NCBI GenBank assembly: GCA_029747015.1
Contig: JAKOGI010000344.1
Coordinates: 446,001-510,000, forward strand
DNA: 64,000 bases
Source: Carnegiea gigantea
Lineage: Eukaryota; Streptophyta; Magnoliopsida; Caryophyllales; Cactaceae
Direction: 5' to 3'
Shown: positions 47,725-59,915 of the stretch, piece after piece
How the letters are laid out: each line of letters opens with the position of its first letter
Position numbering within the stretch: position 1 is the first letter of the stretch
Position numbers and translations under genes: made by a program
The notes under the pieces: generated by a model
The model's input: the letters and a program-made list of their open reading frames with translations, nothing else
What the model was told of the DNA's origin: nothing
Databases searched by the model: none

Positions 47725-48890
47725 GAATTGTTTATATTTATTTAAGCTCAAAATAGCCATCAAGTTTGTTGTGAATACGAAGGTGAACTTTATACACTTC
47801 TTTGTATACAGTTCTTTCTGAAATGTTCTTAAGTTCTCCAAATGACATGCCTAATGTTTAATATATATTTTTTAACACAAGTTGGATAGTCCCATCCCCT
47901 TTGAAAAAACCTCTATCCTCCTCACAGAGGGGCTACCATTGACATTTTTTTGTCGATGGTAAGTTCTACTCTAATCGATTTCTATGTCATTCATTAGTTT
48001 AATATTAATTTTTCTATGAATAAAGTTTGTATCTTTATTTGTATAGCTTTATTTTATCCTTTGATGAGAATATTAATATCTGTTCTTATGATATTTACTT
48101 ATGTCGTGTGGTCTAAGTCAATGGATAAGATCACCTTTCAAATTGCTACAGTATGCATAGTCAACTCATCAAACATCATTAATGACAAGATCGCCATAAT
48201 TTCGGAGTCAAATGTGAGTAAGATCTATTTTAATAATTTGAAAATTGAATTTCATTTCCATTCTTAGATCTACTATTGTTCATTCATCTAAGTGTCACTT
48301 GACATTTTTATTTATGAAATTGTTATAATTCTATTAAAAAAAAAAGAGTTGGATAGTTTTTAACCCCAGCCCCTCCTTCTTCTGCTGCTCTTATGGGATA
48401 CAAATAGACCACTAAATTATAGAGGTAAGAATTTTGTTTCTGTTTATTTGGAAAATACAATTGTATAGTATATGCTTCTTTTTAATAAGAGATTAATTTA
48501 TTAATTTAAAGTCATATATCTTCACAATAAGAAATTATTTTCAAATAAATTTATATATTTGTAATACAAAAGTGGATGTTATTTAGGTCAAAAACTAATG
48601 AAGTCCGTAAGAGTTGTTGTCAGAGACCGGAGTTCGAACTTTGCCTACGTCGACCTTCGCGCCTAATTCACAGAAAAAATAATAACAACAAAAACACTCA
48701 TCTTCTAATCAATTGATCATTCATGATGCAACTTATAATAGAGAGATCTCCAGATTTTGTATAATCTCTCAATCAAAAAGATATTGTTTAATTCGATAAA
48801 TTGATCCGTTGCACCCGTCCTGCAATCCTTAATAATCCGATCTCACAAAAGTAGAAAGATATGAACTAAGCTTATACAAATACTCCAAAA
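47725..48890. other. Intergenic AT-rich region
   Basis: After the end of the local duplication nothing is recognised. The stretch around 48630-48650 (gagttcgaactttgcc) resembles a polymerase III box B, but no box A partner is evident. Confidence 0.4.
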
Positions 48891-48974
48891 ATGGAGGAAA
48901 GAGTTCTCCAGTGAGAGAGAGAGCAATCTCTAGAGAGAGAGAGTTTCTAGTGAAAAATGAAATAACTCTAAATC

Positions 48975-51833
48975 ATGAAAAAGCCTCCTGATCCAAGTTG
49001 CATCCCATTTCTAACTCAACGCACTGCTAGCTCTTCTTCATTTTCTGATCTACAGAGTCCATCGCCTTTTCCCGTCACCTTCACATCCCTTCCTCTGTCC
49101 TCAATTTCATGGATTTATGGTGTTTTTTGTTCTGATTGCATCAGAGTGTATTGTTGTCCTACTGTGGCCAAAAACTCCATGTTTCCTGATAATTTTTGGC
49201 TACCCAAATACTTTCACCTAAATCAATGCACTGCCTTTCTTCATCTTCTGTTGGCAGCGCTGGATCTATTCGGCTCTGTGCCACCTTCGTCATCCCCCAA
49301 TTGTGATCTTCATCACTGCTCTGTTTCGGCTAACTCTCAGTTCCCCCATGAATGGGTGTTTCAAGATGTCGATTTTTTAGCCCCTTCATATAACCATGTA
49401 ATTCTAGCAGTCAAACCAGTTCGATTTTTACCAGGTAGTGAGGCCTGTGAGGTTCAGATCTGCAAATTTGGAAGCGTTTGGTGTGCAAGGGTGTTTGTGT
49501 CGAATACCGCCCTTATAGAGTCAATCCCCAGTGAGCATAAGAAAGTAAAGCTTCAATCTGCTGTAGATTACAACGCTATAAGGCACCACGACACTCAGAT
49601 AAGTCTTCTCTTCTTCTCTTCCTCTTTTCACCATCCCTTCTTTTGTGCTAACTTGCCAAAGTTCATACTTGCTTACTTGAGCGATGATGACACCAAGGTG
49701 TATGTTCTGGAGCCGGGACCACGACTCAAGAAGGAACCGGTATATTGTGTTGATATTTTTGGTCATAGACTGTTTTCCAAAGCATATATTTGCATTTTAG
49801 TGGACATTGAAGTTCCTATATTTTACCTACCCTGTTTCTACCATATGGTTTCAATGTAGCCTTTACGAGCTTATTTCTGGTTACTGTGGCCCCTTCCTGA
49901 GTAAAGTTGGTATTATGTCTCGGTGTAAAAACGATGTTGGTGAATGTTACAGACCAAGTTCTTTTTATGATAACTCGGGTCCCCAGAGTTCTATGATATT
50001 TTGCTGGGTTGATTTGTGTGTTTGGAGGCTAGGTTCTGAGTGTAACTCACAGTCTGAATTTTTGATAATTTGTCATGCGATCTTAGGACATTGGCTTCTA
50101 GCTAGTAATTTAAGGCCAACCATACTACGGCTTTGTAAAAAGGTGTTCTGTTTGGTATTGGAATCTCGACAATATGTACGTTACTCATGATAAGCACTAC
50201 ATGAAGTCGAATGAATAGATTAGGCTTATACATGTCTGCAGTGAACACTTTAATCTCAGTTTGGGAGTTGGCTTTTTCATCTGCTCCATTAAACTCCCTA
50301 AAGGTACCTTTATTCCTCGCCTCATCATTATGGATGGCTGTTGGTTCTTTTCCAGACATTGGAGGTTAATTCCGAATATGATCAGTTGCTTTTTCTATAT
50401 CAAGTGTGGTCTAGATTATGTGTTATATACCACCAGCCTTGCTATTCAATTTTCCAAAAATGTTATAGTATTATGAATGGCTTAGACTTTCTTGTTTATG
50501 ATGTCTGGGCCATGCTGAATATAAAATCTGATTATTACAATTCTTGTGATGCCAAAGGAATTTATTGTGTTATATGTCAATCTTGGTTGAGAATTAAGCG
50601 TCTTAACCTCTCCACCTTCAAAGTAATCACATGTCTTGGCTTTGCTGTGGATAGTTGTTGGCTAATGTTGATTCGCACTAAATCTTGTGTTGCTTCTATT
50701 TGTGTCTTACCTGATTCGGTCCTTTTCAGTTTTACTTTCACAGGGTTTGTTCTGCAATTTGCCACATTCATGAGGGGTAAATCATTAATCATTAATTTAT
50801 CTCCCCTCATTAAGAATAATCATTCAACATGGGCTGATTGTAAAGTACCTGATTAGGTATCTAGGTATATGGATCCAAAACAGCCGCCTTGCAGATACAG
50901 TGGCAAAAAGGTTCTAAATTTGGATTCAAGCAATTAAACATCAAGATTGATCTTCAGTTTGGTAATTTATTCTTTGACACCTTATTTGGATTGATTATGG
51001 CAAGAGACGAGCAAGTGGAGAGAAATCCCCCTTGCTCCTCCAAGGCCCGTTTCCAGACTGCCTTCGGGCCTAGAAAAAAATTTGATATGCTATTATTTTT
51101 GTCATGGTATTACTTGAGGCGTTTATTGTTGTACCCTGTATTTCTCACATCGCGTCTTACTAAGTGTAATAGTGTTGTGCAGTTCCGGCTTAGATGGAGA
51201 TTATTCAAGTACCAATATGCAACTTCAAAATATTATGATCCACTTTGCTGTCTTGGCGTTTGTATATTTTTAATTGAGAAGTCAGTAAAAAGAACAAATC
51301 CTCATTACTACAAAAAGAATTTGCATATTATTCAACTTAATTTACGCCATATAGCAATGTATCCATTGGTAGTGTGCCTTTATCTTTTTCCCTTGATCTC
51401 ATTGAGCTCCTTGTTTAGATGTATTTAATTTTCGTTTGCTTGTTTGTTTGCTCCACCTGAGCACCATAATCATCCACCGTACCTTTATATTTGGAGTAAT
51501 GAGATGTCCTTCTCTTTTTGCGCCCTGAGAGAGATGAAGATTGACAGTTTCATTTCCACAGCCGCCTTTCTCACCACTAAATGGAAGGTACAACTCTTTC
51601 AAGCTAATTCTAGTATTATGGCTTTGCTATTTGATATTGAAACAGCTATGGTGAGAGAGGTGCATGATGAGAGTAGCCTCTCTTGCGCTTCCAAGGCCTT
51701 ATTGCAGGCTACCTTCGGGCCCAGACAAATTTGTATGATTATTTGGCTATGTATGGAAGTTATCATCGAGCGGCATAAAAAAGTATTTTCTTTGCATATG
51801 TATTATTTGGTTTATTTTGTTAAGTGCACTTAG
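48975..51833 (+). pseudogene. Unrecognised ORF1-position reading frames of the LINE
   Basis: A chain of plus-strand frames covers almost the whole interval: 48975-49859 (294 codons), 49807-50190, 50341-50856, 50889-51428 and 51444-51833. The last two share a frame with one stop between them. This suggests one formerly long frame of roughly 900-950 codons with a few lesions. The product is rich in Cys, Phe, Leu and Ser. I see neither the DUF4283 domain nor the CCHC knuckle usual in plant L1 ORF1. An imperfect repeat occurs inside (SSKARFQTAFGPRK and ASKALLQATFGPRQ). It could be a divergent ORF1 or unrelated captured sequence. Confidence 0.45.
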
Positions 51834-52012
51834 ATTCCATTATCCTGATCTCTAGATCACTCTTCTCCACATTATCATGTGCTTCCGCTTTCTATGAGAC
51901 TATAATGGTGCTCAAAGGCCGAAATGTATACACACATATACTTTCTGTGCCATGCAAATTGCGTAAACTTATTTTCCATTTTTCAAAGGGACTATTCAAC
52001 CAAGCCTTTTAA

Positions 52013-55000
52013 ATGAAAATTATCTGTTGGAATATCCAAGGTGTTAAAAAATCACAAGTACTACAAGAAGTTAAATTCTTAACCAGGATCCATCGACCTG
52101 ATTTGATATTTCTTCTAGAAATTTTGGTAAATGACACTAATATCTGTAGAATTATTCCCCAAATGGGGTTCGAACATTACGACTTTGTCTCCTGAGTCAA
52201 CCACTCTGGGGAAATAGTAGTTTTATGGAATAATATAATGGAAATATTCATGCCTCAGTTCTACTTAAAGAACAAAGGGCTATTCATATGATGGTCGATG
52301 ATATTGAAAATGCTAAAAATTCTATCATCTCAGAAATTTGTGCATCTGCACCAAATAGAGATAAAAATGAAGTTTGGGATCATTTGTCCCAGTTACATAT
52401 TGTTATAGATATCCCATGGTGCTTAATGGGCGACTTTAATGAAACAGTGTATCTTGATGAAAAAATAGGAGGCCTCGCTCCGCATATCAATAGATTTCAA
52501 CGGTTAAATAACTTCCTCACCGTCACTAACGCAGAAACCATTCAAGTAATGGGAAATATATTTACCTGGACAAAAAGGGTGCATACACACCTTATCTACG
52601 AAAGGCTTGATAGAACTATTGTCAGAAATGACTGGGCTCATCTCTATTCTAATACTTGTGAACTACAGGATAACTTTACTTATTCAGATCACTGTCCTAT
52701 TATTATGTCCACCCAAAGTTATCAAATAAGAACAAAAGCATTCTCATTTCGCTTCCAGAATTTTTGGTGCGAGTATCAAAATGTTGATGCTATAGTTTCA
52801 AGGAACTGGAAAAACTATCAAAGAGGGACGAACATGTTTAAAATAATGTGAAAGCTGAAATTTGTTAAGTACGAAGTTAAAGACCGGGCTAAAAAGAACT
52901 TTGGCAACATCCATGATAAACTCCCTAAAAATGGCCATGAAATTGCTTATGTAGAAGAAAGGCTTCCAGTCGATTCCAATAGTCATAGACTTAATTCTTG
53001 GATGCAACGCCTATTAAGGCAAAGGGAGAAACTGATGTTATTCAACCAAAATATTGGGGGAAGATGGCTCGGGAGGAGTGGTTAGTTAATAGTGATAGGA
53101 ACTCAAAATTCTTTCAAAATAGAGCAAATTCGCAGAGAAACAGGAAATTAATCATGAAAATCCAAGACGATTGTGGTGTTTGAATTGATGATCAAAATGC
53201 TATTGCTGACAAATTCATTTCATATTATACACAACGATTTAAATCTGCACGCCACAGTGCTAGAATTATCCCAAACCTAGGGTTACCTAAAATAGTCACA
53301 TATATTGATAACATCAAACTCATTAAACCTCCAAACCTGGGGGAAGTTAAGGATGCCCTCTTTAGCATGGTCCTGACGGATTTGGAGCAGGCTTTTTCAA
53401 GAATTATTAGCATATTGTTAAAAAGGATCTTTTTAACTGCATTCTTGAGTTTTTTAAAAATGAAAAAATCCTAAAAGAAATCAACCATACTTTCATTGCC
53501 CTTATCCCCAAGAGTTCCAACCCTTTACAGACTAGTTAATATAGACCCATTAGCTTATGCTCAATGATTTATAAAATCATATATAAGATCTTGGTTAATA
53601 GGTTAAGGCCGCTTCTTGATAGATTAATTTCCCCATTTCAAAGTGCCTTTATTTCGGGGAGGTCGATACATGATAATATCCTGCTAACACATGAAGTTAT
53701 GCATAAGTTCAAAAACATGAAAACTAAGACCGCTTGGGTAGCAATCAAATTGGATATGAAAAAAGTATATGACAGAATAGAATGGACTTCATTCTTAAAT
53801 GCCTTCAAGAAATGGGATTCCACCCAATTTGGAATTCATGGATTAAGGAATGTATCTCATCAGTATCATATAATGATGAACCTAATGGTTTGATCATCCC
53901 GACTACAGGAATAAGACAAGTAGATCCACTCTCCCCTTACATATTTATCCTATGTATGGAAGTCCTTAATCGAATGCTCTACGTAGAAGCTAGTACCCGA
54001 AAATCGCGTATCGGGGTTAAGATAAGTCCCGAAGACAACAAAATCCCATGTCTCCTCTTTACAGACGATTGCTTACTCTTCTGCAAAGCTAATCCAGACA
54101 GTTGTAATAGGCTTAAAAGTGTACTGGATAAATTCTGCTTAATTTCATGTTAGCTAATCAATTACCAAAAGTCTATTGTGACCTTTTCTTGAAATGCTTC
54201 CTCCGTTCATAAACAATTAATCACTGCTATTTTCAACATCCCACAAAGGGAGTCCTTAGGCAAATATTTGGGCTGCCTTGTTTTCCAAGGGCGAACCTCA
54301 AGTTCAACCTTTCAAGAGATTATTAATAAAGAAACTACAAAACTATAGGGTTGGAAAGCCAATTGCTTATCAAAAGCGAGTAGAACAGTTTTGATACAAT
54401 CACACCTGGAATCTTTACCAGCAAATACAATGCAATGCTTTGAACTACCCCAAAGTACTAGCAAATATTTAGATAAATGTAATAGAAATTTCTTTTGGAA
54501 AAAAATCAAACTTTGAAAAAGCTTTGGCACTGATAGCCTGGGATAAGATTTGCTTAACTAAAGGTAAAGGTGGGTTGGGGTTATGCAAAACAGAGGCCAT
54601 TAATAAAGCATTTCAATGTAAATTAGCTTGGAAAATTTTCAATGATGCATCCACTCTATGGGTACAGTCTATGAGAGCAAAGCACTTATATAATTGTGAT
54701 CTTCTTAGTTGTAAACAAAGGAACACTGATTCGCCAGTATGAAAAGGTATTTTAAAGAGTTGAGATCTCCTTAAGAAAGGTATTATTCGGAAGGTAGGAA
54801 TGGGAGATCACATTTCCTTTTGGTTTGGTAATTGGATAGAAACTAAGAATCTAGTGGAGATAATAGAATTAGAGGAGGATAATATTCCACACCCTGATGC
54901 TAAAGTCTGTGATTATATTACGCCACAGGCACAATGGGATATCCCCCACCTTACGTTAGTCCTCAATGACAATCCTATTGTTTAGAAAATCCAGGGTATC

Positions 55001-55790
55001 TCGTTACCTATTTATGAGATAGAAGACTCATTCTGTTGGGGATTGAATAGCTCCGGGGAGTTCTTCACAAAATCTGCCACTTGGGTAACTCATGGCGTTC
55101 AACCCAATGAAATATCCAAATAGGCATTCAATTGGATCTGAAAAACTGACACAATGCCTAAAATTAAAGTATTCCTATGGCAATTATGCCATAAAGCCTT
55201 ACCGCTTAGAGGTACGCTTTTGAGAAGAGGCCTCATTAGTGATCCAACGTGTCCCTTATGTCATGATGATATTGAATCCTCAAAGCACCTTTTTAGGGAC
55301 TGCCAGATAGTGAACAAAGTTTGGAAAATTGCTGATGATCATCAGTGGTTTCCTCTAAGTATGACTCCACCTGGATGCCAAAGCATGTTACAAAGTTTAG
55401 ATAGGATTCAATCCTCTCAAAACCCAATGTTAAAACAAAAGTTCTCATTTTTATTGTGGAACACCTGGAAATCTAAGAATGCAATGATCTTCAAAAATGA
55501 AATCTTTAACTCTCTTGCTTGCCTAATTCGGGCAAAAAAAGCTAGTGCGGAATGGAGAATCCGAACTCGTATGTTGGTTGATGCTAATTCTAAGGGGGCT
55601 TCTTCTCCCCCTTCCACCTCAATTCATTTTGTGAGGTGGCCCCCCCCCCCCCCCGAGGCTCGTTAAAATCAATTTTGACGGATCACTCAATAATTCTTCA
55701 GCAGCAGGAGGCTTCATCGTTCGAGATTGGACTGGTAGTTACTAAAGGCAGGAGCATCTTACTATGTGAGTACGTCAATTCTAGATTAAA
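52013..55790 (+). pseudogene. L1 LINE ORF2 polyprotein, degenerate
   Basis: Endonuclease: MKIICWNIQGVKKSQVLQEV at 52013, and IPWCLMGDFNETVYLDEKIGG and YSDHCPI near 52410-52700. Reverse transcriptase: YRPISLCSMIYKIIYKILVN and FISGRSIHDNILL at 53540-53690, then GIRQVDPLSPYIFILCMEVL (family G..QGDPLSPYLF, Gly changed to Val) and LLFTDDCLLF (FTDD for the usual FADD) at 53910-54090. zf-RVT: KVFLWQLCHKALPLRGTLLR, then CPLC...SSKHLFRDC, at 55154-55320. RNase H start: KINFDGSLNNSSAAGGFIVR near 55668-55727, cut off soon after. Stops and frameshifts occur throughout, so it is inactive. Confidence 0.88.
55640..55654 (+). repeat. C15 run inside LINE ORF2
   Basis: Homopolymer between the zf-RVT and RNase H parts (encodes a Pro run, then a frame change). 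Its length is likely to be unstable or uncertain in assembly. Confidence 0.85.
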
Positions 55791-55800
55791 TGCACAAATA

Positions 55801-56281
55801 GGTCATTAGGCAACTAAAGTCAACCTGTTTATCTTAAACATGTTAAGCAGGTGACGCATTTAAAAATTAAATGGGCACATGTGTCTTTCAACCAATTTAA
55901 TAAATGGGTTAGGTTCAAAGCGAGGAATTCTCAACCCATTTAAATTCAACACGAACACAAACCCGACCTATTATCCAACTCGACTCAGAATTCAACATAA
56001 ATAATTCAAATAAGTTCAGTTTAAAAAAACTAAATTCAATTCAGTGCAAAATAAGCTCAGATAAGTTTGGTTCAGTAAAATAAATTTAGATAAGTTCAAT
56101 TCAATTAAAAAAAAAGTTCAAATTTGGTCAAAATAAGTTTCAAAGGAACCAAGACAATGTTATAAATGAAATCTATTGATTATTACGTTAATTCTACAGT
56201 AAACAAAATAATAATAATCATACGATGACTAATAATCATACAATTTAAATCTTCACGTCTTCATCCCAGGGAAAAAACACA
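55801..56281. other. Intergenic, degenerate short-period repeat
   Basis: After the LINE end, 55985-56150 has repeated words of the type ataagttcagttca/aataaattta with no fixed period. No gene. Confidence 0.45.
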
Positions 56282-57407
56282 ATGGCACCAAAGTCTAAGA
56301 AGGGAAAAGGGAAGGGGAAGGGGAAGGGAAAGAAGGCCAAACTCAAGAACGCAAACCAAGTTACAACAGGAAAATATCAAAATTTTGAAGCTAAATTTCA
56401 TTCAGTAAGTTTTTCCCACTTAGTAGCGCCCAAAACAGAAGTTTTTAGCCAAAATCTTCACCCAGAACTCATTACCCCTCACATACGTTTGGTCAATTTT
56501 TGTGCTCCACTCATCAAGCTCCATGTTGACACCATCACTTAGGCTATTTCATTTGCACTCCTTTTCCATTTCGTCAATTTGATCAACATAAGAGACACTT
56601 TGTGGGCCCTAAGACGACAGTAAATCAACCATCAAAGTAAAAACAACCAAAGTCAGTCCACGTTGTCCCCAACAGGACAATTTATTTAAGAATTCAGAAC
56701 TTCAATTCTGCTATTTGAAAACTTATGAAAGACTATAGAATTAACGTATTTAATCCATACTTAAATAATTTTGTTCTCTTATCTTGATCCAAGGTTGAAT
56801 TACTCGAATAAATGTCGAAGAAGTTCCAAAGGAGACAAATGACTTCAACAAAATAAGGCTAATAGGAATGGGTGGATTCAGAAGTGTATACAGAGGCATC
56901 CTTCATGAAAAGCATGCTGCGATTAAGAGATCCAATGGGAAATCCGAGCCAGAAACTCAACAATATCAGGTAGACCTCAGCCCCTTTTCAAGTTGTTTTC
57001 GAGTTAAATTTCACATTAAATTAACATACAAAGAATGTGGGTTTCAGGCTGAAGTAAGATACATGTCCATTCTAGAGGGGGAAAACATAGTCCAACTTGT
57101 AGGACACGCAGAGTGTGATAACCATTATTATCTCGTCTATGAAAAGTTAGAATGAGACATTGTCGGTGAGCTAAAAGATAAACCTGGTAAGCCCCTGCTA
57201 AGAGCACTGCTCTTGACCCCGTTTTCTCGTTGTGATTTCTTATATTATCGGTTCATTTATTAGTTTATTGATTGGCTACCACTGCAGGACTTGATTGGCA
57301 AGCCACCTTGAAGATTCTGAAAAGGTCTTGCAAATTTTTTAGTGCAAATCCACGAAATGAAATTAGTCCATGGTGACTTAAAGCTGCATAATATCTTATT
57401 GGATAAG
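56282..57407 (+). pseudogene. Second receptor-like-kinase family pseudogene, 5' part
   Basis: Possible first exon at 56282-56370 (MAPKSKKGKGKGKGKGKKAK, a basic start). Exon a (about 56794-56969) has KETNDFNKIRLIGMGGFRSV with the third loop Gly replaced by Arg, and AAIKRS. Exon b (57048-57186) has AEVRYMSILEGENIVQLVGH, AECDNHYYLVYEKLE, then TGA where the paralogue has GGA. Exon c (57288-57407) has LDWQATLKILK and KLVHGDLKLHNILLDK with one extra A. Exon borders match those of the 17.4-kb paralogue exactly. Exons for DFG and the C-lobe are missing; a Copia fragment and rearranged sequence follow. Non-functional. Confidence 0.85.
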
Positions 57408-57448
57408 GTTTGAAAGTTAATAATATGTATACATTCCTTGTGGTATAT

Positions 57449-57610
57449 GTTATATTGACATATGGATTTGGATTTAATGCTATTGATACGATGATATATT
57501 GCATACTATAATTTCTTTTATTATATTGACATATGGATTTGGATTTAATACTATTGATACGAAATGAATTTAGTCCATGGCGTAAAATATTTTATTGGAT
57601 AGGGTTTGAA
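57449..57610 (+). repeat. Local duplication including part of the kinase exon
   Basis: The segment tatattgacatatggatttg, gatttaatgctattgatacg (from about 57449) is repeated from about 57524. The second copy is fused to a shortened version of the exon c end (tttagtccatgg, then ttttattggatagg, 57569-57603). A small rearrangement has duplicated intron plus exon sequence. Confidence 0.75.
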
Positions 57611-57989
57611 AAAGTTACTAATATATATATATATCTGTTCCTTGTGTTGAAAAATTATCAAGAAATGACTACATGAGCCACCACGGGTGTACGTGGTCAG
57701 CTTTACGAGTTGTGGTGCATATTTTATCTTTTGATGATTGGAAAAATTGAAGGGGGGGCACGGATTATCCATAATCCCCTCCATAACCCGCGATGAGCAG
57801 TTTTTTAGTATTTCTTATGCAAATTGATGTCTCTCCCTACAAAACTATTTGTCTTTTCATATGTACCCGATAAAATCAATGCCTCTTCACATTGATGATA
57901 TATGTCTATAAGAAAGAGGAGGATGCATGAGTTATATATACAATCTATGTGAGTGGTTACAACACCGCCATTGATTCAGCCATAATCTT

Positions 57990-59915
57990 TGATCAAATCA
58001 ATTTTGGCCGAAGTGACAATAATTAATAGGTTAATTCAGGTACTTCTAAACATGTGTGCAAGGATCACTCCTTCAAGACTCTTAAACTGGTTGAAGATGG
58101 AAAAGTACTCTACATAGGCAATACCTCTATAGTTGATGTTAATGGGATACACCAAGTAGAATTAGTCTTCACTTCCATAGAGTCTTTATATTAAATGATG
58201 TATAGTATGCAATATATTATGCAGTATATTATGCATTGGAGGTTAGAAAGAATCTTGTTTCTGATTTTCTTCTTAATAGGTTTGGTTTCAAACAATTGTA
58301 AGTAGTCGATAACTTTAGTTTGTCTAAAGATAGTGTCTTTTTGGGAAAGGGTTAAACATACGGTGTTTTGTTGAAATTAAATATAATCACTACTTCTACC
58401 ACCAACAAAGTGAATGATTTTGCATACGTACTTGTTAATTTTGTTTCTTTTCTATGGCATAATCGTCTTGGATATGTGAATTACGAAATATTGAAAGAGA
58501 TATTTAGATTTGAGTTAATTCCAAAATTATATGAAAAAATAGAGAAATGCAAAAACTTGCATGTTAACTAAAATCAGTAGAAGTTCTTTTCGTACATTGA
58601 AAAGATCACAAAAATACCTAAATTAATTTATAGTGATTTAGGTGATTTTCATAGCACTCCTCCTTTTGGAGGAAAGAAATATTATGTCACTTTCATTGAT
58701 AATTTTTTAACGTACTGCCAAGTGCATTTATTACTTGCTAAAAATGAAGCACTAGACAAGTTTATGATCTTTAAGAATGAATCTGAATTGCATTGTGAAA
58801 CCTTCATTAAAAGACTAAGGTCGGATAGGGGTGGTGAATACTATGATTCAATTTTCTTCCAATCTACTAGTATAATACATGAGCCATATCTCTATACATA
58901 CCACAACAAAATGGCGTGGTGGAAAGGAAAAAATCAAACTTTAACTAAAATGGTAAATCCATGCTTTTTAATTCCGGTTTAAGCAAAGCTTTTGGGATGA
59001 AGCAATGATAACAACATCCTATACTCTAAATAGAGTTCTTAATAAAAGAAGTTCTATTACCCATTATGATTTATGGAATAAGAGGAAATCAAATCTGAGT
59101 TCTTTCAGAGTTTAGAGTTGTAGGGCTATTGTAGGAGCTCTGGAACCCAAGAAAATAATATTGGGAGAAAGAGAAATTAGGCGTATCTTTATAAGTTATG
59201 TTGAACATAAATAGCAAAGTGTATAGGTTCATGGTCATTGAACCAAATTGTTTGATTTTGGTGAACATTGTAACAGAATTAATAGATGCAATTTATGATG
59301 AAAATAGATTCTTTTCAATTCTTGAAACTCATTATCTTATTCCAAGTACTATGTCTCTAAGTAATGATCAAGAACAAGGAAACATAGTTGAAGTAAGAAT
59401 GACCAAGCAAAGTAAAAAGGAAAAATCCTTTGGATCAGATTTCTTTGTCTATCTAGTAGAAGGAACAAGGGATTCTATTGAAAATGAATATCCCCTATGT
59501 TTACAACATTGACTAAGATCCTAACACTTTTAAAGAGGCTATGGAATCTGAAAATGCTCATTTTTGAAAAGAAGCAGTTCAAGATGAAATGAAGTCCAAA
59601 ATGAAAAATAATACTTGGGTCTTAGTAGATTTACCCCCTGAATGTAAGCCTATGACATCAAAATGGATCTATAAAAGGAAAACGAGACTAGATGGTATGA
59701 TAGAAAGGTTTAAATCTCGGTTAGTAATAAGAGGTTTTAACTAAAGATATGGTACTGACTACTTTGACACCTATGAACCGATAGTTATGATTGTAACTAT
59801 TAGGATACTCATTGCTTTTGCTACAATTCAAAAAGTAAGGATTCACCAAATGAATGTAAAAACTGCATTTTTAAATGGTGAGTTAAAGGAAGAGCTGTAT
59901 ATGAGTCATCTATGT
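57990..59915 (+). mobile_element. Truncated Ty1/Copia retrotransposon
   Basis: Plus-strand pol in Copia order: protease and linker (TSKHVCKDHSFKTLKLVEDG, 58040-58190), GAG-pre-integrase (FLWHNRLGYVNYEILKE, 58450-58500), integrase (IYSDLGDFH, YVTFIDNF, LRSDRGGEYYD, 58620-58980), then RVT_2 (WVLVDLPPECKPMTSKWIYK, then KTAFLNGELKEELYM, 59610-59910). It ends abruptly within RT at about 59915. No LTR, PBS or PPT was found. There are many stops and frameshifts; the open frames at 58722-58982 and 59198-59512 are its longest remaining pieces. Confidence 0.87.

Larger units (their letters stand above)
48900..55800 (+). mobile_element. Degenerate, near full-length L1-clade LINE
   Basis: It begins near a GAGAGAGAGAG/CTCTAGAGAGAGAG leader (48910-48945), typical of plant L1 5' ends. 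It then has about 2.9 kb of open frames of unknown identity, ORF2 from 52013 (endonuclease, RT, zf-RVT) and the first part of an RNase H-like domain at about 55655-55790, where the element stops. No poly(A) or target duplication was found, so the 3' end is probably truncated. ORF2 has several in-frame stops and frameshifts. Confidence 0.82.
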
